Assembly: GCF_004752005.1 (NCBI RefSeq)
Contig: NZ_CP038493.1
Span: 3,062,302-3,126,301 of the forward strand
Origin: Thalassotalea sp. HSM 43
GTDB lineage: Bacteria; Pseudomonadota; Gammaproteobacteria; Enterobacterales; Alteromonadaceae
Direction: 5' to 3'
Length of the DNA stretch: 64,000 nucleotides
Below, in pieces: positions 1 to 9,884 of this stretch. The translations under genes were made by a program, and so were the position numbers. The first letter of the stretch is position 1. The number at the start of each line of letters is the position of its first letter. The notes below the pieces were generated by a model, which saw only the letters and a list, made by a program, of their open reading frames with translations, searched no databases and was not told the DNA's origin.

Positions 1-219
1 GCGTCAGATAAAGTCGATTCAAGCAATATGCTGCAAGACACCATATTTCGAGTATATGATGTGCGTCGTGATGATAAAATTTTTCGTCAACAACTGATTT
101 TAACAACTTTTGACTATTTACGTAAAAATTACCCTGTTAGAAGGGAATTTAGTGCGCTAGAATTAACCGCCGAACTGCACGATAGTTCAGAAATATATCG
201 CAAATTGGGGTTTAAATAA
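1..219 (+). CDS. pdxB: Erythronate-4-phosphate dehydrogenase, C-terminal end (partial)
   Basis: Only the last 72 codons are in the window; the frame is open from base 1 to the TAA at 217-219. The residues match the C-terminal dimerisation domain of PdxB, with the hallmark YDVRRDD and the segment FDYLRKNYPVRREF that ends this family. PdxB is a cytoplasmic NAD-dependent dehydrogenase of the pyridoxal 5'-phosphate pathway, oxidising 4-phospho-D-erythronate. Its position just before asd and fimV is the usual order in Shewanella and relatives, which supports the call. The catalytic domains lie upstream of the window, so nothing can be said about their integrity. Confidence 0.85.
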   Translation, partial: ASDKVDSSNMLQDTIFRVYDVRRDDKIFRQQLILTTFDYLRKNYPVRREFSALELTAELHDSSEIYRKLGFK

Positions 220-262
220 CACCAAACCAATAACTAACGAGATGGATTAACAGAGAAGAACG

Positions 263-1279
263 ATGGCACAGAAATTTGATGTTGTAGTATTAGGGGCGAC
301 CGGCCTAGTTGGTAAGCACATGATGGAGATTCTTGAAGAACGAAAATTTCCTGTCAACAAGCTGTACCCTCTTGCTAGTGCTCGTAGTGCGGGCGAATTG
401 GTTGAATTTAACGGTGAGAGCGTTGAAGTACTTGATGCTGACACTTTCGATTTTAGCCAAGCACAAATCGCGTTCTTTTCAGCTGGTGGTGCCATTTCAG
501 CAAAATTTGCCCCGATAGCGGCTGATGCAGGCTGTGTGGTTATCGATAATACCTCTGAGTTTCGTTATGAACCAGACATTCCGTTGGTGGTGCCAGAAGT
601 AAACCCAGAAGCATTGGCTGAGTATCGTAATCGTAACATCATTGCCAACCCGAATTGTTCAACCATTCAAATGATGGTGGCGCTAAAACCAATTTATGAT
701 GCCGTCGGTATTGACCGTATCAATGTCAGTACCTATCAATCGGTATCTGGCGCAGGTAAAGAAGCGATAGAAGAGTTGGCTAAGCAATGTGCTGATTTAT
801 TGTCTGGTAAGCCGGTAAAAGTCGAAAGCTTCAGTCGTCAAATCGCCTTTAACTCGATTCCACAAATCGACAAGTTTATGGACAATGGCTATACCAAAGA
901 AGAAATGAAAATGGTTTGGGAGACGAAAAAAATTCTTGGTGACGAGAATGTGCTAGTTAACCCAACAGCGGTTCGTGTGCCGGCATTTTATGGTCATGGT
1001 GAAGCGATTCATATCGAAACTCGTCAACAAACGTCTGCCGAAGAAGTGAAAGAAATCCTCGCCAACGCACCTGGTGTGGTTGTTGCACACAATGACGAAG
1101 ATTTTCCGACACAAGTAAGTGATGCAAGTGGTAAAGACGATACATTCGTCGGTCGTATCCGTGAAGATATCTCTCATCCTAACGGCATTAATATGTGGGT
1201 TGTTGCCGATAACGTGCGTAAAGGCGCTGCGACCAACAGTGTACAGATCGCTGAAGTTTTAATCCGCGACTACCTTTAA
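263..1279 (+). CDS. asd: Aspartate-semialdehyde dehydrogenase
   Basis: Cytoplasmic enzyme that reduces L-aspartyl-4-phosphate to aspartate semialdehyde with NADPH, the branch point to lysine/diaminopimelate, threonine and methionine. At 338 residues it has the family's normal size. The N-terminal NADP-binding loop GATGLVG is at residues 11-17, and the catalytic cysteine is Cys132 in NPNCST. The sequence resembles the Pseudomonas/Vibrio 'Asd2' form more than the longer E. coli enzyme. The ATG follows an AGAGAAG ribosome-binding site. It lies 43 bases after pdxB and may be cotranscribed with it; a hairpin follows the stop codon. Confidence 0.95.
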   Translation: MAQKFDVVVLGATGLVGKHMMEILEERKFPVNKLYPLASARSAGELVEFNGESVEVLDADTFDFSQAQIAFFSAGGAISAKFAPIAADAGCVVIDNTSEFRYEPDIPLVVPEVNPEALAEYRNRNIIANPNCSTIQMMVALKPIYDAVGIDRINVSTYQSVSGAGKEAIEELAKQCADLLSGKPVKVESFSRQIAFNSIPQIDKFMDNGYTKEEMKMVWETKKILGDENVLVNPTAVRVPAFYGHGEAIHIETRQQTSAEEVKEILANAPGVVVAHNDEDFPTQVSDASGKDDTFVGRIREDISHPNGINMWVVADNVRKGAATNSVQIAEVLIRDYL

Positions 1280-1301
1280 CCACGACCCTCCTTGCAATCC
1301 A

Positions 1302-1337
1302 AACAGGGCGAAATTATCTGTAGTAACTCGCCCTGTT
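1302..1337 (+). terminator. Hairpin downstream of asd, probable terminator
   Basis: A perfect 10-bp inverted repeat AACAGGGCGA / TCGCCCTGTT surrounds a 16-base loop, 22 bases after the asd stop. The following T-run is weak (CTGGTTTATA), so termination may be inefficient. Confidence 0.5.
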
Positions 1338-1449
1338 CTGGTTTATAGTATCCAATCAGATAACGTCTTCATAACATCTATGAAACCGTATCTTTTTCTA
1401 TTGACAGACAAACAATAAAGACACTGCCGAATAAGGAAGGATCTCATTC

Positions 1450-3552
1450 ATGGTGGCCAATAATAAGAAGTCAGGTCGCATTCGTTTTTGCACTATACCT
1501 GCCGCGCTAGCTATTATGTTTGCCAATACTGTATTGGCTAATGACACCTCAGTTGAAACTACTGCTCTTGCTAATGGCAAGGGTCAAGTCGTGTCCAATG
1601 AACAGGGCTTAGTTGCTGATAAAAAAACCGTATACGGGCCAATTTTAAAAACTGATACGCTATGGAAAATAGCCGTTGAACACCGACCTGACACCTCAGT
1701 TTCAAACTATCAGGTGATGATGGCGTTGTTTAAAAACAACCCGAACGCATTTTTACGTGATGACATAAATACTATGGTAGCGGGTCAGTTTTTACGAATC
1801 CCGACATTAGCAGAGATTCGTGAGGTGCCACCATACCCATACGATGACATCGCCAAACAAAAACGCTCACAACAAGCCGCGCCAAGCGATGCTAGTCTTG
1901 TAGACAATGCCGACAGCGCAGTTAATGATGTCGAACTTGCTGAAAATGCCGCCACAGGTGTAAGCGGTGATGTAGATCTTAGAGATGAGATCGTGGCTAT
2001 TGAAGATGCCGTAGTGAGCGAAAATGTAAGCGCTACCGAAGACTTAAACAACGATGCGCAGGTGCCAGCAGAATCAACCGCGGTCGCCGTTGCTCAACAA
2101 CAAAGCGCTGAATCAAGTGAAGCTGACATTGCCATTGCACAACCATTAACAACAACGCAAGAAAGTGAACAACAGTTTGCGGCGAATGACGAGCAACAAG
2201 GTGAAGAAAGCGCCGAAATTAATGAAAGCTTAAGCGCCGTTGATGATCGAATTTCTTCGTTGCAGTATGAAATAGCACAAACTGTCGAAAAAAATGAACG
2301 CATTGAACGCCAGTTAGAGCAACAACAGCAAATTATTGAACAAACCCAACAACGTAATAAAGCGTTATTAGCGGAGCAGAAAAAGCTTGCTGCTGAACAA
2401 CAAGGTTTCTTTTCTAACCCTATTGTTATTTGGACCAGTAATCTAATATTGGCCACGTTAGTGGTTATTTTGTTTGTATTGGTCTCGCGCCGTAAAAAGC
2501 TAGAAAGTGAAAAGCAAAGTGTTAAACCACTTAGTAAATCATCTAGCGTACCAAGTATCAGCAAACCAGTAGCCAAACCAGCTAACGCTCAGGCCAAGGT
2601 TACTGCTAAGACTGGCAAGGACCATAAACCAGCGCCTAAAAAATCAGTTGCGCAACCAAAAGAAGTGTCTGAGCCGGTAGCAAAAGTACCTGCCCAAGGT
2701 ATTGCTGACAGCGTCAAACTATCTGTTGTTGAAGACGTTGTTGAAGATGTTGCTGACAATTCGGGAGAAGCAAATACTGAAAACAGCAATGTCGCTAATG
2801 CCTTTTCTAATATGGACTTTAGCAATAACAGCGATCAAGGTAAGCCTATTTTAAGCGATCAAGAATTGCTTAAGTCTTTGGTACCTAACTCGACCAAAGA
2901 AACAGTTAAAGAAGAGCCTAAACTGGAAATGTCTGCGAGCGAAGATGATTTGGATATTGAGCAAATTATCGATGACATGCTTGATGAAGAGTCCAAGCCT
3001 GCGAAGTTACGTTCGGCACGAGAACCTCTTAATCAATTACAAACGCCTGAATCAAAAGCCTCTGCAGAAGCGACGGTAAAAGAAATCAATGATTACGATG
3101 ACGTAGAGTTTGATAAATTATTGGAAGAGATATCCGCTGAGACGGTAGAAGCACCAAGTGCTGGTAATGTTACCCAACTTCGTCGCGTGGTCGACAAAAA
3201 AGAACCGGTAACTGTCAAGGACGAAAAACCTGAACCGGTTGAAAAACGCGACTTTGTGCCAGTAGAACAACTGATTCAAGAGTCGGAAGCTGCTGAAGAA
3301 CTTGATGAAGCAGTGCTTGCCAATCATAAAATTGATGTTGGCCTAGACGAGTTCCAAGAATTCACTAGCAATGTCAATAAAGTCAATGTTGATGATGATC
3401 GCCATGGCGTTAATGCCAAGCTCGATCTTGCTCAGGTATACATTGAAATTGGTGATTTAGACAATGCCGCAGTCATCCTTAAAAGTGTGATGAAGCTGGG
3501 CAATTCCGCGCAACAACAACAAGCTCAGCAGTTATTGTATTCAATGAAATAG
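1450..3552 (+). CDS. fimV: FimV/HubP-family polar landmark protein
   Basis: A 700-residue inner-membrane protein of the FimV/HubP family, which organises the cell pole (type IV pili, chemoreceptors, flagella) through a peptidoglycan-facing N-terminus and a cytoplasmic tail. Visible order: signal peptide (about 1-30, ending near ANTVLAND); the FimV N-terminal LysM-like domain with YGPILKTDTLW and RIPT; an acidic low-complexity stretch; a coiled coil rich in Q/E (about 271-318); one transmembrane segment (about 324-346) followed by SRRKK; a long acidic cytoplasmic region; and the C-terminal FimV TPR-like motif (about 650-700, AKLDLAQVYIEIGD). The start follows AAGGAAGG. HubP proteins vary in length because of the acidic repeats; this one is short to average. 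Specific partners cannot be read from sequence. Confidence 0.9.
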   Translation: MVANNKKSGRIRFCTIPAALAIMFANTVLANDTSVETTALANGKGQVVSNEQGLVADKKTVYGPILKTDTLWKIAVEHRPDTSVSNYQVMMALFKNNPNAFLRDDINTMVAGQFLRIPTLAEIREVPPYPYDDIAKQKRSQQAAPSDASLVDNADSAVNDVELAENAATGVSGDVDLRDEIVAIEDAVVSENVSATEDLNNDAQVPAESTAVAVAQQQSAESSEADIAIAQPLTTTQESEQQFAANDEQQGEESAEINESLSAVDDRISSLQYEIAQTVEKNERIERQLEQQQQIIEQTQQRNKALLAEQKKLAAEQQGFFSNPIVIWTSNLILATLVVILFVLVSRRKKLESEKQSVKPLSKSSSVPSISKPVAKPANAQAKVTAKTGKDHKPAPKKSVAQPKEVSEPVAKVPAQGIADSVKLSVVEDVVEDVADNSGEANTENSNVANAFSNMDFSNNSDQGKPILSDQELLKSLVPNSTKETVKEEPKLEMSASEDDLDIEQIIDDMLDEESKPAKLRSAREPLNQLQTPESKASAEATVKEINDYDDVEFDKLLEEISAETVEAPSAGNVTQLRRVVDKKEPVTVKDEKPEPVEKRDFVPVEQLIQESEAAEELDEAVLANHKIDVGLDEFQEFTSNVNKVNVDDDRHGVNAKLDLAQVYIEIGDLDNAAVILKSVMKLGNSAQQQQAQQLLYSMK

Positions 3553-3572
3553 TCTGCCTTGTTATGTTGATT

Positions 3573-3600
3573 AAATGCCGACAATCGTCGGCATTTTTGT
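3573..3600 (+). terminator. Rho-independent terminator of fimV
   Basis: AAATGCCGAC and GTCGGCATTT form a 10-bp stem with a 4-base loop followed by further T residues, 20 bases after the fimV stop. Confidence 0.85.
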
Positions 3601-3802
3601 TTTCTGGCCCGATTGATATCGTGTTTATAAAGCAAGCCATACACTGAAAAAAATGACAAACCAGCCTGTTTTGTGGCGACCATACCTTGTCCATTAACAC
3701 TCTTAGAACGCACACTTGCTATAATTGCTGGATTCATTTGCTACGTGGTATTTATTGCCGTTACTTGCTATAGTACGCGCGATTTTTTTAAGAGGTATTT
3801 GT

Positions 3803-4588
3803 ATGCGTTTCGCACTTGGTATTGAATACGACGGCAGTAATTATTGTGGTTGGCAAAGACAGAATCACGTCAATAGTGTTCAACAAGAGCTTGAAAAAGC
3901 TTTATCAAAGGTTGTTAATCAACCGACCGAAGTCATATGTGCAGGCCGTACCGATACCGGTGTCCATGGTACAGGGCAGGTCATCCATTTTGAATCACCA
4001 GTCGACCGTCAAGAGCGTGCATGGACCTTAGGGGTCAATACCAACTTACCTAAAGACATCGTGGTTAAGTGGGGCAAACGCGTCGATGACGACTTTCACG
4101 CGCGCTTTAGTGCGACCGCGAGACAATATAAGTACATTATCTACAATAGCCCGTGTCGTCCTGCAATTTTCCACAAAGGTTTGAGCTTTTGTTATTACCC
4201 GCTCGATGAAAAGTTAATGCATCAAGCAGCACAGCAATTGGTGGGTACCCACGACTTTACCTCTTATCGCACCGTTCATTGCCAAGCAAACTCACCTTTG
4301 CGTACCGTATTGCACTGTAATGTCAGTCGAGTGGGTTCCTATGTCATCGTTGACATAAAGGCCAATGCGTTCTTACATCATATGGTGAGAAACATTGTTG
4401 GCAGCTTAATGCGAGTCGGGCGAAGAGTCGAGTCTATCGAATGGATCTCAGAAGTGCTTGCACAACGGAATCGCTGTATGGCCGGTATTACTGCCCCTTC
4501 CGGCGGATTGTATTTTGTCGACGTTGATTATCCAGAGCATTTTAATATTCCAAAACCAGAGCCAGGACCGCTGTTTTTATCTGTTTAG
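3803..4588 (+). CDS. truA: tRNA pseudouridine(38-40) synthase
   Basis: Converts uridines 38-40 in the anticodon arm of several tRNAs to pseudouridine; cytoplasmic. The start was set at the ATG at 3803 because AGAGG lies just upstream and the product then begins [20 protein letters not shown], as TruA proteins do. An earlier in-frame start at 3725 would add 26 atypical residues. The product is 261 residues. The catalytic aspartate is Asp51 in AGRTDTGVH. The conserved ARQYKY and HHMVRNIVG segments are present. It is not obviously coupled to accD, which is 243 bases downstream. Confidence 0.95.
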   Translation: MRFALGIEYDGSNYCGWQRQNHVNSVQQELEKALSKVVNQPTEVICAGRTDTGVHGTGQVIHFESPVDRQERAWTLGVNTNLPKDIVVKWGKRVDDDFHARFSATARQYKYIIYNSPCRPAIFHKGLSFCYYPLDEKLMHQAAQQLVGTHDFTSYRTVHCQANSPLRTVLHCNVSRVGSYVIVDIKANAFLHHMVRNIVGSLMRVGRRVESIEWISEVLAQRNRCMAGITAPSGGLYFVDVDYPEHFNIPKPEPGPLFLSV

Positions 4589-4831
4589 GTCGAATATTAA
4601 TCTGGTAAAAATTGGTTAAAATGCGTACATTTGAATTAAACTTCGAGAAAACAGACCAGTTTTTGCTGTAAATTGGCTAGTGATTTGTGGTTAAATTGGC
4701 GCTAATTTTTACAATTGTGGCATTGTTGTTTTACAATAGCGGCAATAGGTTACCAAATATACAAAAATTGATGGCTTGCATTTTAGCTTTAGCGGTCAAT
4801 TGAATTACCAATAACTAGGTATAGCGAAATT

Positions 4832-5695
4832 ATGAGTTGGATTGAAAAAATTCTACCAAAACCGAAACAATCATCGTCAGCCAAACGCAATATTCCAGAA
4901 GGTGTTTGGACGAAATGTACTTCATGTGGCGCAGTTTTATATAAAGCTGAGCTAGAAAGAGTATTAGGCGTTTGTCCTAAATGTGATCATCACATGCGTT
5001 TGTCAGCACGAAAGCGTCTTGACTCTTTCCTTGATCACGGTGAAAAAGTTGAGCTTGGTGCTGAGTTTGAACCTCAGGACAAATTGAAGTTTAAAGATTC
5101 AAAACGCTACAAAGATCGTATCGCTGCTGCTCAAAAAGCGACAGGCGAAAAAGACGCGCTAGTAGCAATGCGCGGTGAACTAGCAGGTATGCCTGTTGTT
5201 GCCGTCGCCTTTGAATTCTCATTCTTAGGTGGTTCAATGGCATCTGTTGTTGGTGCGCGTTTTGTAAAAGCCGCTGAAGAGTGTCTTAAGCATGACCTAC
5301 CATTGATTTGTTTTTCCGCCAGTGGTGGTGCTCGTATGCAAGAAGCCTTGATGTCATTGATGCAAATGGCGAAAACAAGTGCAGCCCTTGCTAAAATGAG
5401 TGAAAAAGGCTTACCGTTTATTTCAGTATTAACCGATCCTACCATGGGTGGTGTATCCGCCAGTTTAGCCATGCTAGGTGATATCAATGTCGGTGAACCG
5501 AAAGCATTGATTGGTTTTGCTGGTCCTCGCGTTATTGAGCAAACCGTACGTGAGAAGCTTCCAGAAGGTTTCCAACGTTCTGAGTTTTTGCTTGATCACG
5601 GTGCTATCGACATGATTGTCGATCGTCGTCAAATGCGTTCAACGTTGGCACGTCAAATTGCCAAGTTTATGGGACACCCGGAACCAAGCATTTAA
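4832..5695 (+). CDS. accD: Acetyl-CoA carboxylase carboxyltransferase subunit beta
   Basis: Beta subunit of the carboxyltransferase that transfers CO2 from carboxybiotin to acetyl-CoA, giving malonyl-CoA for fatty-acid synthesis; it works with AccA. The 287-residue length is typical. The N-terminal four-cysteine zinc ribbon uses Cys29, Cys32, Cys48 and Cys51. The crotonase-like carboxyltransferase core carries the conserved glycine-rich [13 protein letters not shown] and [12 protein letters not shown] segments. It heads a tight cluster with folC (10-base gap) and dedD, the arrangement also found in E. coli. Confidence 0.96.
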   Translation: MSWIEKILPKPKQSSSAKRNIPEGVWTKCTSCGAVLYKAELERVLGVCPKCDHHMRLSARKRLDSFLDHGEKVELGAEFEPQDKLKFKDSKRYKDRIAAAQKATGEKDALVAMRGELAGMPVVAVAFEFSFLGGSMASVVGARFVKAAEECLKHDLPLICFSASGGARMQEALMSLMQMAKTSAALAKMSEKGLPFISVLTDPTMGGVSASLAMLGDINVGEPKALIGFAGPRVIEQTVREKLPEGFQRSEFLLDHGAIDMIVDRRQMRSTLARQIAKFMGHPEPSI

Positions 5696-5705
5696 GACAC
5701 CGGTT

Positions 5706-6980
5706 ATGAATAAAAAAACTAGTCATTCATCCTTGGCCAACCTGGGTGAATGGCTTTTTTATTTGGAGTCTATCCATGCCACAGAAATTGATATGGGGCT
5801 GGAGAGAATTTCCAAGGTGGCCAAGCGTCTCGATATAGACCTATCTTCTTCAACCGTCATTACCGTTTCGGGCACCAATGGCAAAGGCACTACCTGCGCC
5901 TTTCTTGAGCATGCCTTGCTCGATATGGGGCATAGTGTTGCGGTATACAGTTCGCCGCATATTCAGCGTTTTAACGAACGATTACGACTAAATAAAAAGT
6001 TAGTTGCCGATCAGCCGTTGATAAAAGCGTTTGCAGCAATAGAACAAGCGCGCGCTGAAATATCATTGACCTACTATGAGTTCACCACGTTGGCGGCATT
6101 AATCATATGCCAGCAAACAACGCCAGAGTATGTGTTACTCGAGGTCGGCTTAGGTGGTCGTTTAGATGCCACCAATATCATCGATTGTGATATTGCCGTA
6201 ATCACCAGTATTGACCTTGATCACCAAGCCTTTCTTGGTGATACCCGTGACGCCATAGGCTATGAAAAAGCCGGAATCGCCCGCGCCAATAAACCGTTAG
6301 TTATTGGTGATTTGCAGGTACCTGCTAGCGTTATCGAACACGCTGATCGCATTAATGCCAATTGCTTTATTCGTCAGCAGCATTTCTCTGTTGCAGGTGA
6401 GCAGTTGCTGCAGGCGTGGCAATGGCGAGATCAGCAATGCCAGTTGAACGAACTGCAACCTGCAAAAATCCCTCGTGATAATGTCGCCACCGCATTGCAA
6501 GTATTGCGTTTGCTTGGTTTGCCATTAGACGCGACTATGGTCAATCAATGGATCAATGATTGTCAGCTCGAAGGCCGCTTGCAAACATTAAAGCAATCGC
6601 CGCATGTGCTTATTGATGTTGCCCACAACCCACATGCAGCAAGATATTTAAGTCGATATGTTAAAGCCAATAAGAAAGGCCGAGTGTTAGCGGTTACGGC
6701 GATGCTGAAGGACAAAGATATCGCCTCGACCTTGCAGGAACTGTTCTCTGTTGTCGATCACTGGTATGTGGCGCCGCTGCATTTACCTAGAGGTGCAGAT
6801 GGCCAAATGTTGTCTGATGTTTTAACGAATGGCAATCAAGCTGTGAATAGTTTTGACAATGTCACAGATGCCTTTAGAATAGCCTTAGGACACGCAAATA
6901 ATAATGATATGGTTTTGGTGTTTGGATCATTTTTTACACTCACCGAAATCAATAAAAACCTGCCTGAATTAGGCCTATAG
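5706..6980 (+). CDS. folC: Bifunctional folylpolyglutamate synthase/dihydrofolate synthase
   Basis: Adds glutamate to dihydropteroate (making dihydrofolate) and then to folates, retaining them in the cell. The ATG at 5706 gives 424 residues, the usual length; an upstream in-frame start would overlap accD. The Mur-ligase ATP-binding loop SGTNGKGTT lies at about residues 54-62. Further family segments are YSSPHIQRFNERLR, LLEVGLGGRLDATN and DVAHNPHAA. It sits 10 bases after accD and 8 bases before dedD, so it is very probably cotranscribed with both. Confidence 0.95.
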   Translation: MNKKTSHSSLANLGEWLFYLESIHATEIDMGLERISKVAKRLDIDLSSSTVITVSGTNGKGTTCAFLEHALLDMGHSVAVYSSPHIQRFNERLRLNKKLVADQPLIKAFAAIEQARAEISLTYYEFTTLAALIICQQTTPEYVLLEVGLGGRLDATNIIDCDIAVITSIDLDHQAFLGDTRDAIGYEKAGIARANKPLVIGDLQVPASVIEHADRINANCFIRQQHFSVAGEQLLQAWQWRDQQCQLNELQPAKIPRDNVATALQVLRLLGLPLDATMVNQWINDCQLEGRLQTLKQSPHVLIDVAHNPHAARYLSRYVKANKKGRVLAVTAMLKDKDIASTLQELFSVVDHWYVAPLHLPRGADGQMLSDVLTNGNQAVNSFDNVTDAFRIALGHANNNDMVLVFGSFFTLTEINKNLPELGL

Positions 6981-6988
6981 GAGTCGTC

Positions 6989-7660
6989 TTGTCAACGCCT
7001 TTACAAAATCGATTAGTCGGCACCGTAATTGTTGCCGCTGCAGCAGTGATTTTTCTCCCTAGTTTTTTTGACGGCGAAAAGAAAGCGTATCAAGCCCAGT
7101 TTGAACAAATCTCGCAACATCAAGAACCGGTTAAACCTATCGCTATCAAAGACTTTGATCAGCAATCTTTTGATCAGTTAGAGCAGCCCGCAGAGCCGGT
7201 TGATGAACAGGCGGTTGATGCGCAGCTAGCACTGGCTAACCAAGCAACCAATAGCGATAATAGCCAAACCGAGCCTAGCCCGTCAGACGAGCAAGCAACG
7301 CCGGCTAAACCCGCGATTAAACAGAAAAATATAGATAACGCCGATAACGTGGTGCAAGCAACGCCTGCCAAACCAGCTGTGTTGACGGTCACCAAGCCTG
7401 AGGTGAAAAAATCTCAGGGCTTTGTTATTCAATTAGGCAGTTTTGCCAACAAGAAAAATGTTGAGCAATTATTGAAAAAATTGAAGAGCTCGGGCTATAC
7501 GGTATTTACTAAACCAATAAAGACCAAGGCCGGCGATCTGACCAAAGTATTTATCGGACCAGAAATCAATAAAGCGTCACTTGAAGCGAAAATTCCCAAA
7601 TTAAAAAAACTTACCGGCGTAAGAGGGAAGATAGCCAAGTTTGAACCGATCGATAGCTAA
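6989..7660 (+). CDS. dedD: Cell-division protein DedD (SPOR domain)
   Basis: Single-pass inner-membrane division protein whose periplasmic SPOR domain binds denuded septal peptidoglycan. The start is TTG, set by the TAGGAG ribosome-binding site at 6978-6983 and by the typical N-terminus MSTPLQNRLVG. Layout: transmembrane helix at about 8-26, a long Pro/Gln/Ala-rich linker, and a C-terminal SPOR domain (about 145-220, GFVIQLGSFANKKNV). The linker contains two near-identical pieces (ATPAKPAIK and ATPAKPAVL), an internal duplication. The position between folC and cvpA matches E. coli. Confidence 0.9.
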   Translation: MSTPLQNRLVGTVIVAAAAVIFLPSFFDGEKKAYQAQFEQISQHQEPVKPIAIKDFDQQSFDQLEQPAEPVDEQAVDAQLALANQATNSDNSQTEPSPSDEQATPAKPAIKQKNIDNADNVVQATPAKPAVLTVTKPEVKKSQGFVIQLGSFANKKNVEQLLKKLKSSGYTVFTKPIKTKAGDLTKVFIGPEINKASLEAKIPKLKKLTGVRGKIAKFEPIDS

Positions 7661-7772
7661 CTCGGCAAGCGTATATAGCAATTGCTGCGTCGTAATATAA
7701 AAACAATAAATCAGTAGTAACAAGGGTGTCGATTCTGTTAGAATGCGCGCCATAAAATAGGGAAGGCTAATA

Positions 7773-8255
7773 ATGATTTGGATTGACTACGCCATTTTAG
7801 CGATAATAGGCATCTCAACCTTAATCAGTTTAATTCGAGGTTTCGTTAAAGAAGCCGTTTCTCTTGTTATCTGGGTTTGTGCCTTCTTTGTAGCAAGTTC
7901 TTTTTACCAAGACTTGGCTGCATATTTAACCAATATTGGCGACCCGATGCTGCGAAATGCAGCGGCGATTGCCATATTATTTGTAGTAACTTTGATATTA
8001 GGGGCTCTGGTTAATTATTTAATCGGGCAACTGGTAACGAAAACTGGGCTGTCAGGAACCGATCGAGTACTGGGTTTAGCTTTTGGGGCATTACGTGGTG
8101 TACTGGTTGTTAGTGCATTACTGTTCTTCATGGATGCATTTACCCCAGCGCCAAGTGCAACGTGGTGGCAACAGGCAGTTTTAATTCCGGAGTTCAGAAT
8201 AGTAATTGAATGGTTCTTTGATTACATCAAAGCATCATCAAGCTTTCTAACCTAA
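7773..8255 (+). CDS. cvpA: CvpA family membrane protein
   Basis: A 160-residue inner-membrane protein with about four hydrophobic helices, starting [20 protein letters not shown], and the family segment [10 protein letters not shown]. In E. coli CvpA is needed for colicin V production and contributes to envelope homeostasis; its biochemical role is unsettled. The ATG follows GGGAAGG. It is 27 bases from purF and almost certainly cotranscribed with it, as in other gammaproteobacteria. A possible promoter -10 (TAGAAT) lies near 7740. I saw no convincing PurR operator. Confidence 0.9.
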   Translation: MIWIDYAILAIIGISTLISLIRGFVKEAVSLVIWVCAFFVASSFYQDLAAYLTNIGDPMLRNAAAIAILFVVTLILGALVNYLIGQLVTKTGLSGTDRVLGLAFGALRGVLVVSALLFFMDAFTPAPSATWWQQAVLIPEFRIVIEWFFDYIKASSSFLT

Positions 8256-8282
8256 CCGGGCATTCTTGCGGAGAGAAGATTC

Positions 8283-9800
8283 ATGTGTGGTATTGTTGGC
8301 ATAGTAGGTACTTCACCGGTAAGCCAAGCTTTATATGATGGTTTAACAGTTATTCAGCATCGTGGCCAAGACGCCGCAGGTATTGTTACCATAAGCGATA
8401 ACAAATTTCGCTTAAGAAAAGCTAATGGCTTGGTAAAGGATGTATTCCATACCCGCCATATGCTTAGGTTGCAAGGCAACATAGGTATTGGCCACGTTCG
8501 TTACCCTACGGCCGGTACGTCTAGCTCGTCAGAAGCTCAACCATTTTTCTCAAACTCACCGTTTGGTATATCTCTTGCCCATAATGGCAACTTGACCAAT
8601 GCCGATGAATTATCACAATGGTTGTTCAGCAATGCTCGTCGCCACGTAAATACGACGTCGGATTCAGAGTTGTTGCTTAACGTGCTTGCGCATGAATTAA
8701 ACAAGAGTGACAACTTACAACTTACCCCAGAAGATATTTTTGCTGCGGTTGCTAACATGCATAAAGTTGTTCGCGGTGCATACGCGAGTGTTGCTTTGAT
8801 AGTTGGCCATGGCATGGTTGCATTTCGTGACCCTAACGGCATTCGTCCTTTGGTATTTGGTAAGCGTGAAACCGCAAAAGGTACTGAGTACATGGTGGCA
8901 TCAGAATCAGTAGCATTAGATGCATGTGATTTTGATTTTATCCGCGATGTTGCCCCAGGTGAAGCTATCTACATCACCGAAGACGGTCAATTACACTCAT
9001 TCCAGTGTGCGGATAACCCAAGTTACAACCCATGTATTTTTGAATTTGTATATTTTGCCCGTCCAGACTCAACCATCGATAAAATGTCGGTATACGGCAG
9101 TCGCGTTGAAATGGGTGTCGCTTTAGGTAAAAAACTTGCTCGTGAATGGGAAGACGTTGAAATTGATGTCGTCATTCCTATTCCTGAAACCTCATGTGAT
9201 ATTGCCTTGCAAATCGCTCACGAATTGGATTTACCATATCGTCAAGGTTTCGTGAAAAACCGTTATGTAGGTCGTACCTTTATCATGCCGGGTCAAGCAG
9301 AACGTAAAAAATCAGTGCGTCGCAAGTTGAATGCGATTCATCGAGAATTTAAAGGTAAAAACGTTTTACTGGTTGATGATTCAATCGTGCGTGGTACGAC
9401 ATCAGGTCAGATCATTGAGATGGCTCGTCAAGCGGGCGCAAAGAAAGTCTATTTCGCTTCCGCTGCACCAGAAGTTCGTTTCCCGAACGTTTATGGTATT
9501 GACATGCCAAGTGCCACCGAGCTTATCGCTCACGGTCGTGAGTTAGAAGATATTTGTGAATTAATTGGTGCAGATAAACTTATTTATCAAGACCTACCTG
9601 ATTTAATCAGTTCTGTTGGCAAAGCAAACCCAGATATCAAAACATTCGATACGTCTGTGTTTGACGGTCAATACATTACCAATGACATCGATAACGATTA
9701 CTTGGTGCAATTGGATGCTTTACGCAATAACGAAAGTAAAGAGCAATCCGATAAAGAAGCTGATTCAATTCTAGATCTTCACAACGAAGGCGCAGAGTAA
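8283..9800 (+). CDS. purF: Amidophosphoribosyltransferase
   Basis: First committed enzyme of purine synthesis: transfers glutamine amide nitrogen to PRPP, giving 5-phosphoribosylamine. The protein begins MCGIVGIVG, so Cys2 becomes the N-terminal nucleophile of the class II glutaminase after Met removal. The PRPP-binding loop [12 protein letters not shown] is near residue 362. Length (505 residues) matches E. coli PurF. The last roughly 25 residues are acidic and poorly conserved. A strong terminator follows, separating it from the convergent sap operon. Confidence 0.97.
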   Translation: MCGIVGIVGTSPVSQALYDGLTVIQHRGQDAAGIVTISDNKFRLRKANGLVKDVFHTRHMLRLQGNIGIGHVRYPTAGTSSSSEAQPFFSNSPFGISLAHNGNLTNADELSQWLFSNARRHVNTTSDSELLLNVLAHELNKSDNLQLTPEDIFAAVANMHKVVRGAYASVALIVGHGMVAFRDPNGIRPLVFGKRETAKGTEYMVASESVALDACDFDFIRDVAPGEAIYITEDGQLHSFQCADNPSYNPCIFEFVYFARPDSTIDKMSVYGSRVEMGVALGKKLAREWEDVEIDVVIPIPETSCDIALQIAHELDLPYRQGFVKNRYVGRTFIMPGQAERKKSVRRKLNAIHREFKGKNVLLVDDSIVRGTTSGQIIEMARQAGAKKVYFASAAPEVRFPNVYGIDMPSATELIAHGRELEDICELIGADKLIYQDLPDLISSVGKANPDIKTFDTSVFDGQYITNDIDNDYLVQLDALRNNESKEQSDKEADSILDLHNEGAE

Positions 9801-9828
9801 CGCCTATCAGCAACAAACATTAAAACAA

Positions 9829-9856
9829 AACGCCAGGCTTAGCCTGGCGTTTTTAT
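9829..9856. terminator. Terminator between convergent purF and sapF
   Basis: AACGCCAGGCT / AGCCTGGCGTT forms an almost loop-free 11-bp inverted repeat followed by T residues on the plus strand and preceded by an A-run, so it can serve both strands. It lies between the purF stop and the sapF stop. Confidence 0.85.
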
Positions 9857-9884
9857 TTGTGCTTAAAGCGTTCTATATGCGATT

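Noticed and set aside
2094-2576. Antisense ORF of 160 codons opposite fimV
   Set aside because: Low-complexity Ser/Cys-rich shadow of the Gln/Ala-rich fimV sequence.
7740-7772. PurR operator upstream of cvpA-purF
   Set aside because: No sequence near the ACGCAAACGTTTGCGT-type consensus could be found.
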